Position numbers and translations under genes: made by a program. A stretch of DNA of 64,000 nucleotides, taken from contig NZ_JAJAQI010000009.1 in the NCBI RefSeq assembly GCF_020523605.1, positions 89,189 through 153,188 on the forward strand, in the 5' to 3' direction. This DNA is from Roseicella aerolata (GTDB lineage Bacteria > Pseudomonadota > Alphaproteobacteria > Acetobacterales > Acetobacteraceae). Every line of letters begins with the position of its first letter. Position 1 is the first letter of the stretch. The notes under the pieces were generated by a model, which did not search any database, was not told the origin of the DNA, and saw only the letters and a program-made list of their open reading frames with translations. Of this stretch, positions 56,705-64,000 are shown in pieces.

Positions 56705-57070
56705 TCATCCACAGGCCGGATAGGCCAGCCAGCCAAGCACCCGGCCATCCGGCGCATCCACCCGCCTTGCATCGACGCAGCGTCGCTCCAGGAAGAAGGC
56801 CGGCGCGGCGGATTCGGGCGGCGCCGCGCCCGGCACCGCCTCCCGCTGCAGCACCCGCTCTCCCTCGGCCAGGCATTCCTCCGCAGCACCGTCCCGCCAC
56901 AGGCGGATGGTGACCGCCCCCTCGGCCGCCGGCTCGGCGCCCAGCGCGAAGCCTGCCGGCGCACCGGCGAGGCAGGCCCGCAGCGCCGGGGCGAGCGCCG
57001 GCAGCGCCTCGGTCCACCCCGCCGCGGCGGCCGGCAGGACCGGCAGCAGCGCGAGAACCGCGCGCCTCAG
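56705..57070 (-). CDS. Small exported protein of unknown function, apparent CTG start
   Basis: A 121-codon frame whose first codon, CTG, overlaps the rraA TGA as CTGA. Translation gives a clear signal peptide ((M)RRAVLALLPVLPAAAAG), then a mature part with WTEALPALAPALRACLAG, VTIRLWRDGAAEECLAEG, RRCVDARRVDAPDGRVLGW and a terminal PACG: four cysteines that could form two disulfides. No ATG, GTG or TTG occurs at a usable position in this frame, so standard gene finders would miss it. Codon usage fits the genome, and the spacing (four-base overlap upstream, ten bases before the thioesterase) is operon-like. The product is unknown. Confidence 0.65.
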   Translation of the reverse strand: MRRAVLALLPVLPAAAAGWTEALPALAPALRACLAGAPAGFALGAEPAAEGAVTIRLWRDGAAEECLAEGERVLQREAVPGAAPPESAAPAFFLERRCVDARRVDAPDGRVLGWLAYPACG

Positions 57071-57774
57071 TGGATCTCGTCCGCCCTGGAGAGCGCGTCC
57101 TTCAGCTTGTGGATGTCGAAATCGTCGCGCTTCGCCATCTCCAGGATCACCGCCTCGCGCCGGGCGCAGAGATCGATGGCGGCCGGAAGCTGCCGCACCG
57201 CCTCGGCCGGGATCACCACAGCCCCGTGGCGGTCGGCGTGGATCACGTCGTCATGCAGCACCGGCATGCCGTGCACCATCACCTCGCGGCCGAAATCCAC
57301 CATGTGCACATGCGCATGGCTCGGATTCACCATGCCGCCGATGATCTGGAAGCCCGGCGCCAGCATGTCGAGATCCCGGAAGGAACCGCTGGTGACGCAG
57401 CCCTGGCAGCCGAGGCCCTTGTGGACGTTGCTGTTCACCTCGCCCCAGAAGGCGCCGAAGCCCGGGCTGTCGTCCAGGTCCTCGATCACCACGATGGTCG
57501 GCAGGTCGGCATCCGCCACGTATTCGTACCAGCCGATGCGCGCCTCCCGGTCCTGCTCCTTGCTGCGGCCGGAGGGGGCTGCGGCCCGGATCTGGCCGGT
57601 ACGGGCCAAGCCGCAGATCGGCGGCAGGGAGGGATCGGCGCAGACGAAGGGGTGCAGGGTGAAGCCGCGGCCGCGCCGGGCCGGCACCACCAGTTCCAGC
57701 GCGTTGCAGATGGTGGGCGTATCCCAGCGCCGCAGAAGATCCAGATCCGCGCGGGTGAAGGGGCGTTCGGCCAT
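57067..57774 (-). CDS. RraA-like family protein (HMG/CHA aldolase fold)
   Basis: A 235-residue protein of the RraA/4-hydroxy-4-methyl-2-oxoglutarate aldolase family. DTPTICNALEL opens it. SGSFRDLDMLA supplies the Arg-Asp pair, and HDDVIHADRHGAVVIPAEA the metal-region Asp. Such enzymes cleave 2-keto-4-hydroxy acids, while true RraA inhibits RNase E; sequence favours the aldolase branch. GGGAGGAT precedes the ATG. It heads a leftward operon with the CTG-start gene and a thioesterase, divergent from the OprB porin. Confidence 0.86.
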   Translation of the reverse strand: MAERPFTRADLDLLRRWDTPTICNALELVVPARRGRGFTLHPFVCADPSLPPICGLARTGQIRAAAPSGRSKEQDREARIGWYEYVADADLPTIVVIEDLDDSPGFGAFWGEVNSNVHKGLGCQGCVTSGSFRDLDMLAPGFQIIGGMVNPSHAHVHMVDFGREVMVHGMPVLHDDVIHADRHGAVVIPAEAVRQLPAAIDLCARREAVILEMAKRDDFDIHKLKDALSRADEIH

Positions 57775-57945
57775 GATGGGTATCCTCCCGGGAGGGGGGA
57801 AGGATCGGTGAGCCGGGGCCGCCGGTAAACCCCCCCATGCGGCGGGACGAAGAGCGCGTGACGGTTCCGCGACATGCGCCGACCGGTGATTGCCGCCGCC
57901 CCCGGTCTGCCCGTACTGCCATCCCGAAGGACAGGGGGGCAGGGC

Positions 57946-59340
57946 ATGGGGTGGCGCTGGGCGCAAGCGATGGTGGTACGGGGGGCGCTGCTGCTCGGGC
58001 TTCTCGCGCCCGGGGCGGTGGCAGCGCAGGGTTATGGCAGCGCCGCGGTCGCCAATATCGGGCCGCCCGAAGCCGCGCTCTTCCCCGATCTGGCGGCGCT
58101 GCAGGACCGGCTGGAGGAGCAGGGCTGGATGCTCCGCGGCCAGGCGACCTTCATCCTGCAGGGGCATCCGGCCTTCCGCTCTCCCTATCGCGGCGCGGGC
58201 AGCCTCAAGGATGTCGCCAATGCGCGGAACACCCTCTCAACCGACCTCGTCATCGGCCGGCAGCTCTGGCAGGGGGCGGAGGTCATCATCGATGCCTCGG
58301 TGACTCGCGGCTTCGGGCTCTCGAACTCGGTTGGCGTCGCAAATTTCCCGAACAACGAGGCCTTTCGCCTCGGCAGCGCGGAACCGAGCTTCTTCGTGCC
58401 GCGCGCCTTCTTCCGCCAGACCATCGCGCTCTCGGCCGACACGGTGGAGGACCCCGATCCCCTGCGCTTCGGCACCGCCCGGCCGCGCGAGCGGCTGACC
58501 ATCACCCTCGGTAAATTCTCGGTCTGGGACATTTTCGACGACAATCTTTACGCGCATGACGCGCGGACCCAATTCCTCGGCTGGGCCCTGGTCGGCGCCG
58601 GCGCCTTCGACTTCGCCGCCGATGCCCGCGGCTGGACCGAGGGCGCTGCGGTGGAATGGGAGAACGGCGCCTGGGGCCTGCGGGGCGGCGCCTTCCGGGT
58701 GGCGCGGGAAGCGAACGGGCTGTTCCTCGATCCCTCTCCCACCCGCGGTTTCCAGGTGATCGGCCAGGTGGACCGGTTCTATCGCCTGGCCGACCGGCCG
58801 GGCGCGGTGCGGTTCCTCTATGGCTTCTCGCAGGCGCGGCAGTCGCAATGGAACGAGCTGTTCCGGAACGGCTTCGAGAGTTTCAACAAGAACCCGGTCG
58901 GCTATCGCGGCAAGCACATGCTGGCGCTGAATGCGGAGCAGGAGGTGGCGGACGGGATCGGCGTCTTCGCCCGCCTGTCCTGGAATGACGGCCGCACCCA
59001 GAACTGGATGTTCACGGAGATGGACCGGGCGGTCTCGGCCGGCCTGTCCCTGGACGGCACGCGCTGGGACCGGCCGGGCGACACGGCCGGACTTGGTGTC
59101 AATCTTGGCTGGATCTCCGGCGGGCGGCGCCGGTACCTGGAGGCGGGCGGCATCGGCTTCATCACCGGCGACGGCCGGCTGAACTATGCGCCGGAGGCGA
59201 CGGTGGAGACCTATTACGACTGGCGCCTCGCGCCGGGCGTGAACCTGGCGGCCAATGCCCAGCTTGTGGTGAACCCGGCCTACAACGCCGATCGCGGCCC
59301 GGTGCCCATCTTCGCACTGCGTTTGCATACGGCCTTCTGA
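57946..59340 (+). CDS. OprB-family carbohydrate porin
   Basis: A 464-residue outer-membrane beta-barrel. The signal peptide MGWRWAQAMVVRGALLLGLL ends at AVAAQ. GWMLRGQATFILQGHPAFRSPYRGAGSL, TLGKFSVWDIFDDNLYAHDARTQF and the C-terminal aromatic residue (RLHTAF) are typical of carbohydrate-selective OprB porins. The chosen ATG has GGCAGGG upstream; the longer frame adds 24 residues. It is divergent from the RraA-like operon. Downstream is the FAAL gene, probably a separate unit. Confidence 0.88.
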   Translation: MGWRWAQAMVVRGALLLGLLAPGAVAAQGYGSAAVANIGPPEAALFPDLAALQDRLEEQGWMLRGQATFILQGHPAFRSPYRGAGSLKDVANARNTLSTDLVIGRQLWQGAEVIIDASVTRGFGLSNSVGVANFPNNEAFRLGSAEPSFFVPRAFFRQTIALSADTVEDPDPLRFGTARPRERLTITLGKFSVWDIFDDNLYAHDARTQFLGWALVGAGAFDFAADARGWTEGAAVEWENGAWGLRGGAFRVAREANGLFLDPSPTRGFQVIGQVDRFYRLADRPGAVRFLYGFSQARQSQWNELFRNGFESFNKNPVGYRGKHMLALNAEQEVADGIGVFARLSWNDGRTQNWMFTEMDRAVSAGLSLDGTRWDRPGDTAGLGVNLGWISGGRRRYLEAGGIGFITGDGRLNYAPEATVETYYDWRLAPGVNLAANAQLVVNPAYNADRGPVPIFALRLHTAF

Positions 59341-59421
59341 GGGCCGGGCCGGGTCCGGGGTCGCCCACCCAACAGCGGGAGGTTCAAGGGCGCGGCGCCC
59401 CCCCCCCTCAAGTTTCTGGTC

Positions 59422-61095
59422 ATGCTTGTCCGGTTGTTGGGCGGCATGCCAGGTCCGTCCCTTCTCGATGCGCTCCGGCGCCGGTTGGCGGCCGCGCCCG
59501 GGGCGCCCTTCGCCCATGTCGTCCAGGGCGGGCGCACCGAGGTGCTGACGAATGCGGCGCTCGCCGCCGGCGCCGCGCGCTGGGCCGGGTTGCTGGCCGC
59601 GGATGGCTGCCGGCCGGGCGAGACCGTGATCCTGATGCTCCGCCACGAGCCGGCGCTCTACACCGCCTTCCTCGGCGCCATGATGGCCGGCTGCGTGCCC
59701 GCCTTCCTGCCCTTTCCGACGCCGAAGCAGGACGCCCGGCTCTTCTGGCAGGGCCATGACGCGCTGCTGCGCCGTATCCGTGCCGCCTGCGTCGTCACCT
59801 ATCCGGAGAATGCCGCGACGCTGCGGGCCATGATCCCGGATCTGCCCTACCGGTTGCGCATCCTGGGCGAGGAGGCGTCGGCGCCCCCGCTGGCCCGGTG
59901 GCACGAGGGCGGCGGCGGCGAGATTGCCCTGCTGCAGCACAGTTCCGGCACGACCGGCCTGCGGAAGGGCGTGGCGCTGAGCCATGCCGCAATCCTGACG
60001 CAGGTCGAGGCCCATGCCGCGGCGATCGGCTTCGAGGCGGGCGATGTGGTAGCGAGCTGGCTGCCGCTCTACCACGATATGGGGCTGGTCGCCTGCTTCC
60101 TGCTGCCGCTGCTCAAGGACGGCGCGGTGGTCAGCCTGGACGCCTTCGAATGGGTGGCGCGGCCGGGCATGCTGCCGGCGGCGATCGCGGCGCATCGCGC
60201 GCGCTGGTGCTGGTTGCCGAATTTCGCCTTCGAGTATCTGGCGCGCATGCACCGGCCGGAGGAGCGGCATGACCTCTCCTCCCTTCGCGCCTTCATCAAC
60301 TGCTCTGAGGTCTGCCGCACGGAAAGCTTCGACCGCTTCGCCGCTGCCTATGCCGATTGCGGGGTGACGCCGGCGCAATTGCAGTGCTGCTACGCCATGG
60401 CGGAAACCGTCTTTGCGGTGACGCAGACGCCGCCCGGCTCTCCCGCACCGCGTCTCCTGCTCTCCGCCGCGGCGCTGGCATCGGGCGAGGCCCGGACGGC
60501 CGCGCCGGGCGAGGCGGCGAAGTCCTTGCTCTCCGTGGGCCAGCCGATAGACGGGCTGTCCGTGCGCATCCTGGACGCCAGGGGCCGGCCGCTGCCGGAA
60601 GGCGCGGTTGGCGAGGTCGCGGTGCGCGGCGATTGTGTCTTTTCCGGCTGGCAGGGCGAGCCGGAGGCGAGTGCGGCCGCCTTCACGGAGGGCTGGTACC
60701 GGACCGGCGACCTTGGGGTGCTGGTCGGGGGTGAGTTGTACATCACCGGCCGCCGCAAGGAGGTGATCATCCTGAACGGCCGCACCCTCTATGCCCCGGA
60801 CCTGGAGGCGATCGCGCATGAGGTGCCCGGCGTGCATCCCGGGCGCGTCGTGGCGCTCGGCCTGCCGAATCCGGCAAGCGGCAGCGAGGATCTCGTCCTG
60901 CTGGCCGAGACGCCGCTGACCGATGGGGCGGCCCGCCGGGACCTGCAGCGCGCGCTGCGGGCGGCGATCGAGGCGGCGACCGGGCTCTCCGGCGCCATCG
61001 CCGCGCTGCGCCCGCCCGGCTGGCTGGTGAAGACCACCAGCGGCAAGCTCAGCCGCGCGCAAAACCTGGCGAAATACCTGGCCGAGGCCGCATGA
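59422..61095 (+). CDS. Fatty acyl-AMP ligase (AMP-dependent synthetase)
   Basis: A 557-residue adenylating enzyme. The ATP loop LQHSSGTTGLRK is at residues 171-182, YAMAETVF follows, YRTGDLG closes the N-domain, and the catalytic C-terminal Lys is in VKTTSGKLSR. The hinge continues as GRRKEVIILNGRTLYAPDLEAIA, closer to fatty acyl-AMP ligases than to CoA ligases. It would load a fatty acid onto the acyl carrier protein encoded directly downstream (ATGA overlap). The ATG at 59422 or 59446 may be used; neither has a strong ribosome-binding site. Confidence 0.87.
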   Translation: MLVRLLGGMPGPSLLDALRRRLAAAPGAPFAHVVQGGRTEVLTNAALAAGAARWAGLLAADGCRPGETVILMLRHEPALYTAFLGAMMAGCVPAFLPFPTPKQDARLFWQGHDALLRRIRAACVVTYPENAATLRAMIPDLPYRLRILGEEASAPPLARWHEGGGGEIALLQHSSGTTGLRKGVALSHAAILTQVEAHAAAIGFEAGDVVASWLPLYHDMGLVACFLLPLLKDGAVVSLDAFEWVARPGMLPAAIAAHRARWCWLPNFAFEYLARMHRPEERHDLSSLRAFINCSEVCRTESFDRFAAAYADCGVTPAQLQCCYAMAETVFAVTQTPPGSPAPRLLLSAAALASGEARTAAPGEAAKSLLSVGQPIDGLSVRILDARGRPLPEGAVGEVAVRGDCVFSGWQGEPEASAAAFTEGWYRTGDLGVLVGGELYITGRRKEVIILNGRTLYAPDLEAIAHEVPGVHPGRVVALGLPNPASGSEDLVLLAETPLTDGAARRDLQRALRAAIEAATGLSGAIAALRPPGWLVKTTSGKLSRAQNLAKYLAEAA

Positions 61096-61352
61096 CCGAG
61101 AACGATGTGATGGACGGCCTCACCGCCGTGTTCCAGGAGGTGTTCCATCGCCCCTCCCTCATCCTGGACCCTGGCTGGACGGCGGCCGACCTGGATGGCT
61201 GGGACAGCCTCCGGCATGTCGAGATCATCCTGCGCACCGAGGCCCGCTTCGGCATCCGGCTGGAGGCGGCGGCGCTGGATGGGCTGCGGAGCATTGCCGA
61301 TCTGGCGGCGCTGGTGCGGGCGGTGGCCTTGGCGGGCGCTGAGCCCGGGTGA
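61092..61352 (+). CDS. Acyl carrier protein
   Basis: An 86-residue stand-alone carrier protein. Ser39 in GWDSLRHVEIIL is the phosphopantetheine site, followed by helix III and a hydrophobic end. Its start overlaps the acyl-AMP ligase stop, so the two form a dedicated loading pair. It is not the housekeeping AcpP, which has DSLDTVE and is found beside fab genes. No polyketide or peptide synthetase is within the window. Confidence 0.9.
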   Translation: MTENDVMDGLTAVFQEVFHRPSLILDPGWTAADLDGWDSLRHVEIILRTEARFGIRLEAAALDGLRSIADLAALVRAVALAGAEPG

Positions 61353-61731
61353 CGCGGAACCGGTTCTGCGGCATCAACCCGGGACCGACCGCATGCCCCT
61401 GCCCCGCACCGGCATGAACATCTGCCTCCTGCTGCTTCCGGCCATTGGCTGCCCGCCCGCCCGCGGCCGGGCGACGCTTCGCCTGCGCGCGATCGCACCT
61501 CCAGCAGGCCAGGAATTCGGTTCCCGGGCGCGGCAGCGGGGCCGGCGCGGCGCCTGATGGCGTCCGGGATCATGGTGGGGGGAAAGGCTGTGGACGTCTG
61601 CCTGCCGGGCCCACCTCCCTGGATTTCGACCGCCCGTGCGCCGCGCCACGCCTGCGGCACCGGGGCGATCTGCTATAGGCTTTTCCCCACCGCGGCAGGC
61701 TGCCCGGTGGCGACGAGGGATGGCAGCGGGT
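61353..61731. other. 379-bp stretch without a supported gene
   Basis: Between the acyl carrier protein and the Phd-like gene. A short frame at 61394 (MPLPRTGMNICLLLLPAIGC then Arg/Pro-rich residues) looks like chance. GATCTGCTATAGG at 61667-61679 resembles the end of the dispersed repeat and an extended -10 box, and is a promoter candidate for the next gene. Confidence 0.45.
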
Positions 61732-62019
61732 ATGGCCGGCTGGCGGAAAGAGCAGGATGAGCCGATCACCTCGGGTGCAGTCGATGAGCCGGCGCCCGGG
61801 CTAGAAGGCCAGCCGCGCCTCGACATGGCGCTGATCGAGGCGGCGGTGCCGAAGCTGATCGACCACGCCGTGGGCGGCCCGGTGGTGCTCACCCGGCATG
61901 GCTCGGAGGCCTTCGTGCTGCTGCCGCTCGATATCTGGCGGCGGGTCTGGCTGGCGATCGCCCGCCCGCCGGTGATCGACATGGACCGGGACCGCCCCGG
62001 CGAGCCCGAGGGGGATTGA
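61732..62019 (+). CDS. Phd/YefM-type antitoxin-like protein, no toxin partner
   Basis: A 95-residue protein. DMALIEAAVPKLIDHAVGGPVVLTRHGSEAFVLLPLDIWRRVW follows the Phd/YefM pattern, in which a helix is followed by PVVxTRHGxxxxVLLPxDxW. The N-terminal 25 residues (MAGWRKEQDEPIT) are polar. An in-frame ATG at 61720 is an alternative start. No RelE, Doc or PIN toxin gene adjoins it; the next gene is an ABC-F ATPase 33 bp on. It may be an orphan antitoxin-like regulator. Confidence 0.65.
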   Translation: MAGWRKEQDEPITSGAVDEPAPGLEGQPRLDMALIEAAVPKLIDHAVGGPVVLTRHGSEAFVLLPLDIWRRVWLAIARPPVIDMDRDRPGEPEGD

Positions 62020-62052
62020 CGCCGGGGGCGGCCCGCCCCCCTCTCCCGTCGC

Positions 62053-63870
62053 ATGGCCCCGCCCCTTCTGATCCTCCAGGACATCCACCTGCATCTCGGC
62101 ACCACGCCGCTGCTGACCGGCGCGACCCTTTCGGTCGGCGCCGGGGAGCGGGTGGCCCTCGTCGGTCGCAACGGCTCCGGCAAATCGACCCTGCTGCGGG
62201 TCGCGGCCGGAGAGGTGCAGCCGGAGAGCGGCACGCGCTTCCTGCAGCCCTGCGCCACGCTGCGCAGCCTGCCGCAGGAGCCGGATTTCGGCCCGGCGCG
62301 CACGGTCTGGGAGCATGTCGAGGCCGGGCTCGGCCCCAGCGACGACCCGCACCGGGCGCGCTGGCTGCTGGAACAGCTCGGCCTGACCGGAGAGGAGGAG
62401 CCGGCGCGGCTTTCGGGCGGCGAGGCGCGGCGGGCGGCGCTCGCCCGGGCGCTCGCCCCCTCCCCCGACATCCTGCTGCTGGATGAGCCGACCAATCATC
62501 TCGACCTTCCGGCGATCGCTTGGCTGGAGGAGGAACTCCGCGGGTTCCGCGGGGCGCTGGTGCTCATCAGCCACGACCGCCGTTTCCTGGAACGGCTGAG
62601 CCGCGCCATGGTCTGGCTGGACCGCGGGACGACCCGCCGCCTGGAGAAGGGCTTTTCCGAATTCGAGGCCTGGCGGGACCAGATGCTGGAGGAGGAGGAG
62701 CGCGAGGCGCACAAGCTCGACCGCAAGATCGTGCGGGAGGAGCACTGGATGCGCTACGGCGTGACCGCCCGGCGCAAGCGCAACATGCGCCGCGTCGGGG
62801 AGCTGGCGGCGCTGCGCCAGCGGCGGCGGGAGGCGTTGAAGGCGACCGGCACGGTGCGCATGGCGGCCAGCGAGGGCGAAGGCAGCGGCACGGTGGTGGC
62901 GCAGACCGAGGGCGTCACCAAGGGCTATGGCGGCCCGCCGGTGGTGAAGGATTTCTCGACGCGCATCCTGCGGCGCGACCGGGTCGGCATCGTCGGGCCG
63001 AACGGCGCAGGCAAGACGACGCTGCTGAACCTGCTGACCGGGATGCTGGAGCCGGACACGGGCACCGTGCGGCTCGGCACCGGCTTGCAGATGGTCACGC
63101 TCGACCAGAAGCGGGAAAGCCTTGATCCTGAGGTCAGCCTCTCCGAGGCGCTGACCGGCGGCCGTGGCGACCAGGTGGAGGTCGGCGGGCAGCGGCGGCA
63201 CGTCATCGGCTACATGAAGGACTTCCTCTTCGTGCCGGATCAGGCGCGGACAGCGGTCGGCGTGCTTTCGGGCGGGGAGCGCGGGCGGCTGATGCTGGCC
63301 CGGGCGCTCGCCAAGCCCAGCAACCTGCTGGTGCTGGACGAGCCGACCAATGACCTGGACCTGGAGACGCTGGATCTGCTGGAGGAGCTGCTGGCGGATT
63401 ATCAGGGCACGGTGCTGGTGGTGAGCCACGACCGCGACTTCCTCGACCGCGTCTGCACCAGCGTGATCGTGGCCGAGGGCGAGGGGCGCTGGCAGGAATA
63501 TGCCGGCGGCTACACCGACATGGTGGCGCAGCGCGGGCGCGGCGTGGAGGCGAAGCCGACCGATACCGCGAAGCCTGCCGCTGTGCCCAGGCCGGCTGCC
63601 GCGCCCGCTGCATCGCCTCCGGCCACGAAGCGGAAGCTCACCTTCAGGCAGCAGCATGCGCTGGAGACCCTGCCCGGCCGCATGGCCGCGCTCGAGAAGG
63701 AGATCCAGACCCTGCGCAGCGCCCTCGCCGCCCCCGACCTGTACAGCCGCGACCGCGCGCGCTTCGAGCGCTTCACCGCGGCGCTGACCGAGAAGGAGGC
63801 GGCGCTGGCGGCGGCCGAGGAGGAATGGCTGGAGCTGGAGATGCTGCGCGAGGAGATCGAGGCAGGGTGA
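62053..63870 (+). CDS. ABC-F family ATPase (Uup-like)
   Basis: A 605-residue soluble tandem ATPase without membrane domains. Walker A motifs are VGRNGSGKST (Lys44) and GPNGAGKTT (Lys321). The signatures are LSGGEARRAALARAL with LLLDEPTNHLD, and LSGGERGRLMLARAL with LVLDEPTNDLD. A linker and a C-terminal coiled coil (about residues 535-605, AALEKEIQTLRSAL) match Uup. Such proteins bind ribosomes or branched DNA and limit transposon excision. A transposase remnant starts 19 bases after its stop. Confidence 0.92.
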   Translation: MAPPLLILQDIHLHLGTTPLLTGATLSVGAGERVALVGRNGSGKSTLLRVAAGEVQPESGTRFLQPCATLRSLPQEPDFGPARTVWEHVEAGLGPSDDPHRARWLLEQLGLTGEEEPARLSGGEARRAALARALAPSPDILLLDEPTNHLDLPAIAWLEEELRGFRGALVLISHDRRFLERLSRAMVWLDRGTTRRLEKGFSEFEAWRDQMLEEEEREAHKLDRKIVREEHWMRYGVTARRKRNMRRVGELAALRQRRREALKATGTVRMAASEGEGSGTVVAQTEGVTKGYGGPPVVKDFSTRILRRDRVGIVGPNGAGKTTLLNLLTGMLEPDTGTVRLGTGLQMVTLDQKRESLDPEVSLSEALTGGRGDQVEVGGQRRHVIGYMKDFLFVPDQARTAVGVLSGGERGRLMLARALAKPSNLLVLDEPTNDLDLETLDLLEELLADYQGTVLVVSHDRDFLDRVCTSVIVAEGEGRWQEYAGGYTDMVAQRGRGVEAKPTDTAKPAAVPRPAAAPAASPPATKRKLTFRQQHALETLPGRMAALEKEIQTLRSALAAPDLYSRDRARFERFTAALTEKEAALAAAEEEWLELEMLREEIEAG

Positions 63871-63888
63871 TACTCCGCTCCTAGACCT

Positions 63889-64000
63889 TTATTGCCCTGA
63901 CTGTGCATAGCCGCAGTGTTGGAAGTAGGCGGCGCACTCGCTCGGACTGAAGCGGTCGAGGAGACTGCCGATGGTATCCCAGAGGGTGCCGACGGTCCTG
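63889..64000 (-). mobile_element. IS630-family transposase, C-terminal part (cut by window edge)
   Basis: On the minus strand the frame reads RTVGTLWDTIGSLLDRFSP then SECAAYFQHCGYAQSGQ before TAA. The pattern LWxxIGxLLDxFxPxECAxYFxxxGYA is the C-terminal end of IS630-type transposases (the helix after the DDE domain). Only 36 residues are visible, so completeness cannot be judged. The element end lies within about 20 bp of the uup stop. Confidence 0.8.

Noticed and set aside
56676..57017. 113-codon minus-strand frame (MDRGAAGARPGA...)
   Set aside because: It overlaps the CTG-start frame in another phase and is a Gly/Arg/Ala-rich product without a signal or domain; the other phase gives a coherent exported protein.
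58237..61062. 941-codon open frame on the minus strand
   Set aside because: It lies opposite the OprB and acyl-AMP ligase genes. Its product is rich in Arg, Gly, His and Pro with no domain, which is typical of antisense frames in high-GC DNA.
61394..61557. Short frame MPLPRTGMNICLLLLPAIGC with possible lipobox
   Set aside because: The lipobox is poor and the remainder is Arg/Pro/Gly-rich with no conservation evidence; more likely chance.
61801..63657. 618-codon open frame on the minus strand
   Set aside because: Antisense to the ABC-F gene, which carries both complete nucleotide-binding domains.

Overview
This window is very GC-rich, densely coded bacterial chromosome. It contains linked ispDF-dusB-ntrBC-ntrYX, a fused ispDF, minCDE, the prkA-yeaH-ycgB trio and many orphan Bug-type (TctC) binding proteins. 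Together these point to an alphaproteobacterium, most likely Acetobacteraceae close to Roseomonas; this is inferred from gene content, not from a marker gene. No rRNA, tRNA, CRISPR array or prophage was seen. The only clear mobile DNA is the 3' end of an IS630-type transposase at the right edge.

Layout. 1-1605: SCP-x-type thiolase and cutA. 1798-10700: ispDF facing a tightly coupled dusB-ntrB-ntrC-ntrY-ntrX operon that ends in a strong hairpin. 10773-14718: three Bug binding proteins (two are divergent paralogs) and a DUF3597 protein. 14829-18685: extradiol dioxygenase-like VOC protein, then a leftward amidohydrolase / hotdog thioesterase / PhyH operon. 18882-25969: another Bug protein, pepN coupled to an N,N-dimethylformamidase-like large subunit, and an acyl-CoA dehydrogenase. 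25996-30281: a leftward catabolic operon (SDR, HisD/HpsN-like dehydrogenase, remnant of a Gfo/Idh gene, PEP-mutase/ICL-family enzyme, FMN alpha-hydroxyacid oxidase) divergent from a TRAP binding protein. 31585-34069: two SDRs and a tyrosine phosphatase. 34757-39570: prkA-yeaH-ycgB. 39842-42516: DoxX protein, serine hydrolase, FkbM methyltransferase. 42513-44565: minE, minD, minC. 44751-47946: binding protein, thioesterase and P1B-type ATPase, translationally coupled. 48128-55764: hydroxyacid dehydrogenase, peptide-type binding protein, Old Yellow Enzyme, phosphotransacetylase, zinc alcohol dehydrogenase and PfkB kinase. 55818-57774: zinc-ribbon protein, thioesterase, a previously hidden exported protein that apparently starts at CTG, and an RraA-like protein. 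57946-63870: OprB porin, fatty acyl-AMP ligase with its own acyl carrier protein, a Phd-like antitoxin and an ABC-F ATPase.

How the parts fit together. Housekeeping blocks (isoprenoid synthesis, tRNA dihydrouridine, nitrogen two-component control, division-site selection, PrkA stress kinase) alternate with small catabolic islands. These islands are rich in acyl-CoA, hydroxyacid and short-chain alcohol enzymes and in soluble binding proteins, but contain no membrane permease. This suggests a versatile organic-acid user whose permeases lie elsewhere.

The most notable items are: the hidden CTG-start gene overlapping rraA; a dispersed palindromic repeat (core GGGCGTTCACGCCC) whose GCTCTA end often lies just upstream of a start codon; the HpsN-like operon with a decayed Gfo/Idh gene; the FAAL-ACP pair; and the binding protein/thioesterase/P-type ATPase operon. 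Start codons were re-chosen for many genes whose longest open frame runs into a neighbour.
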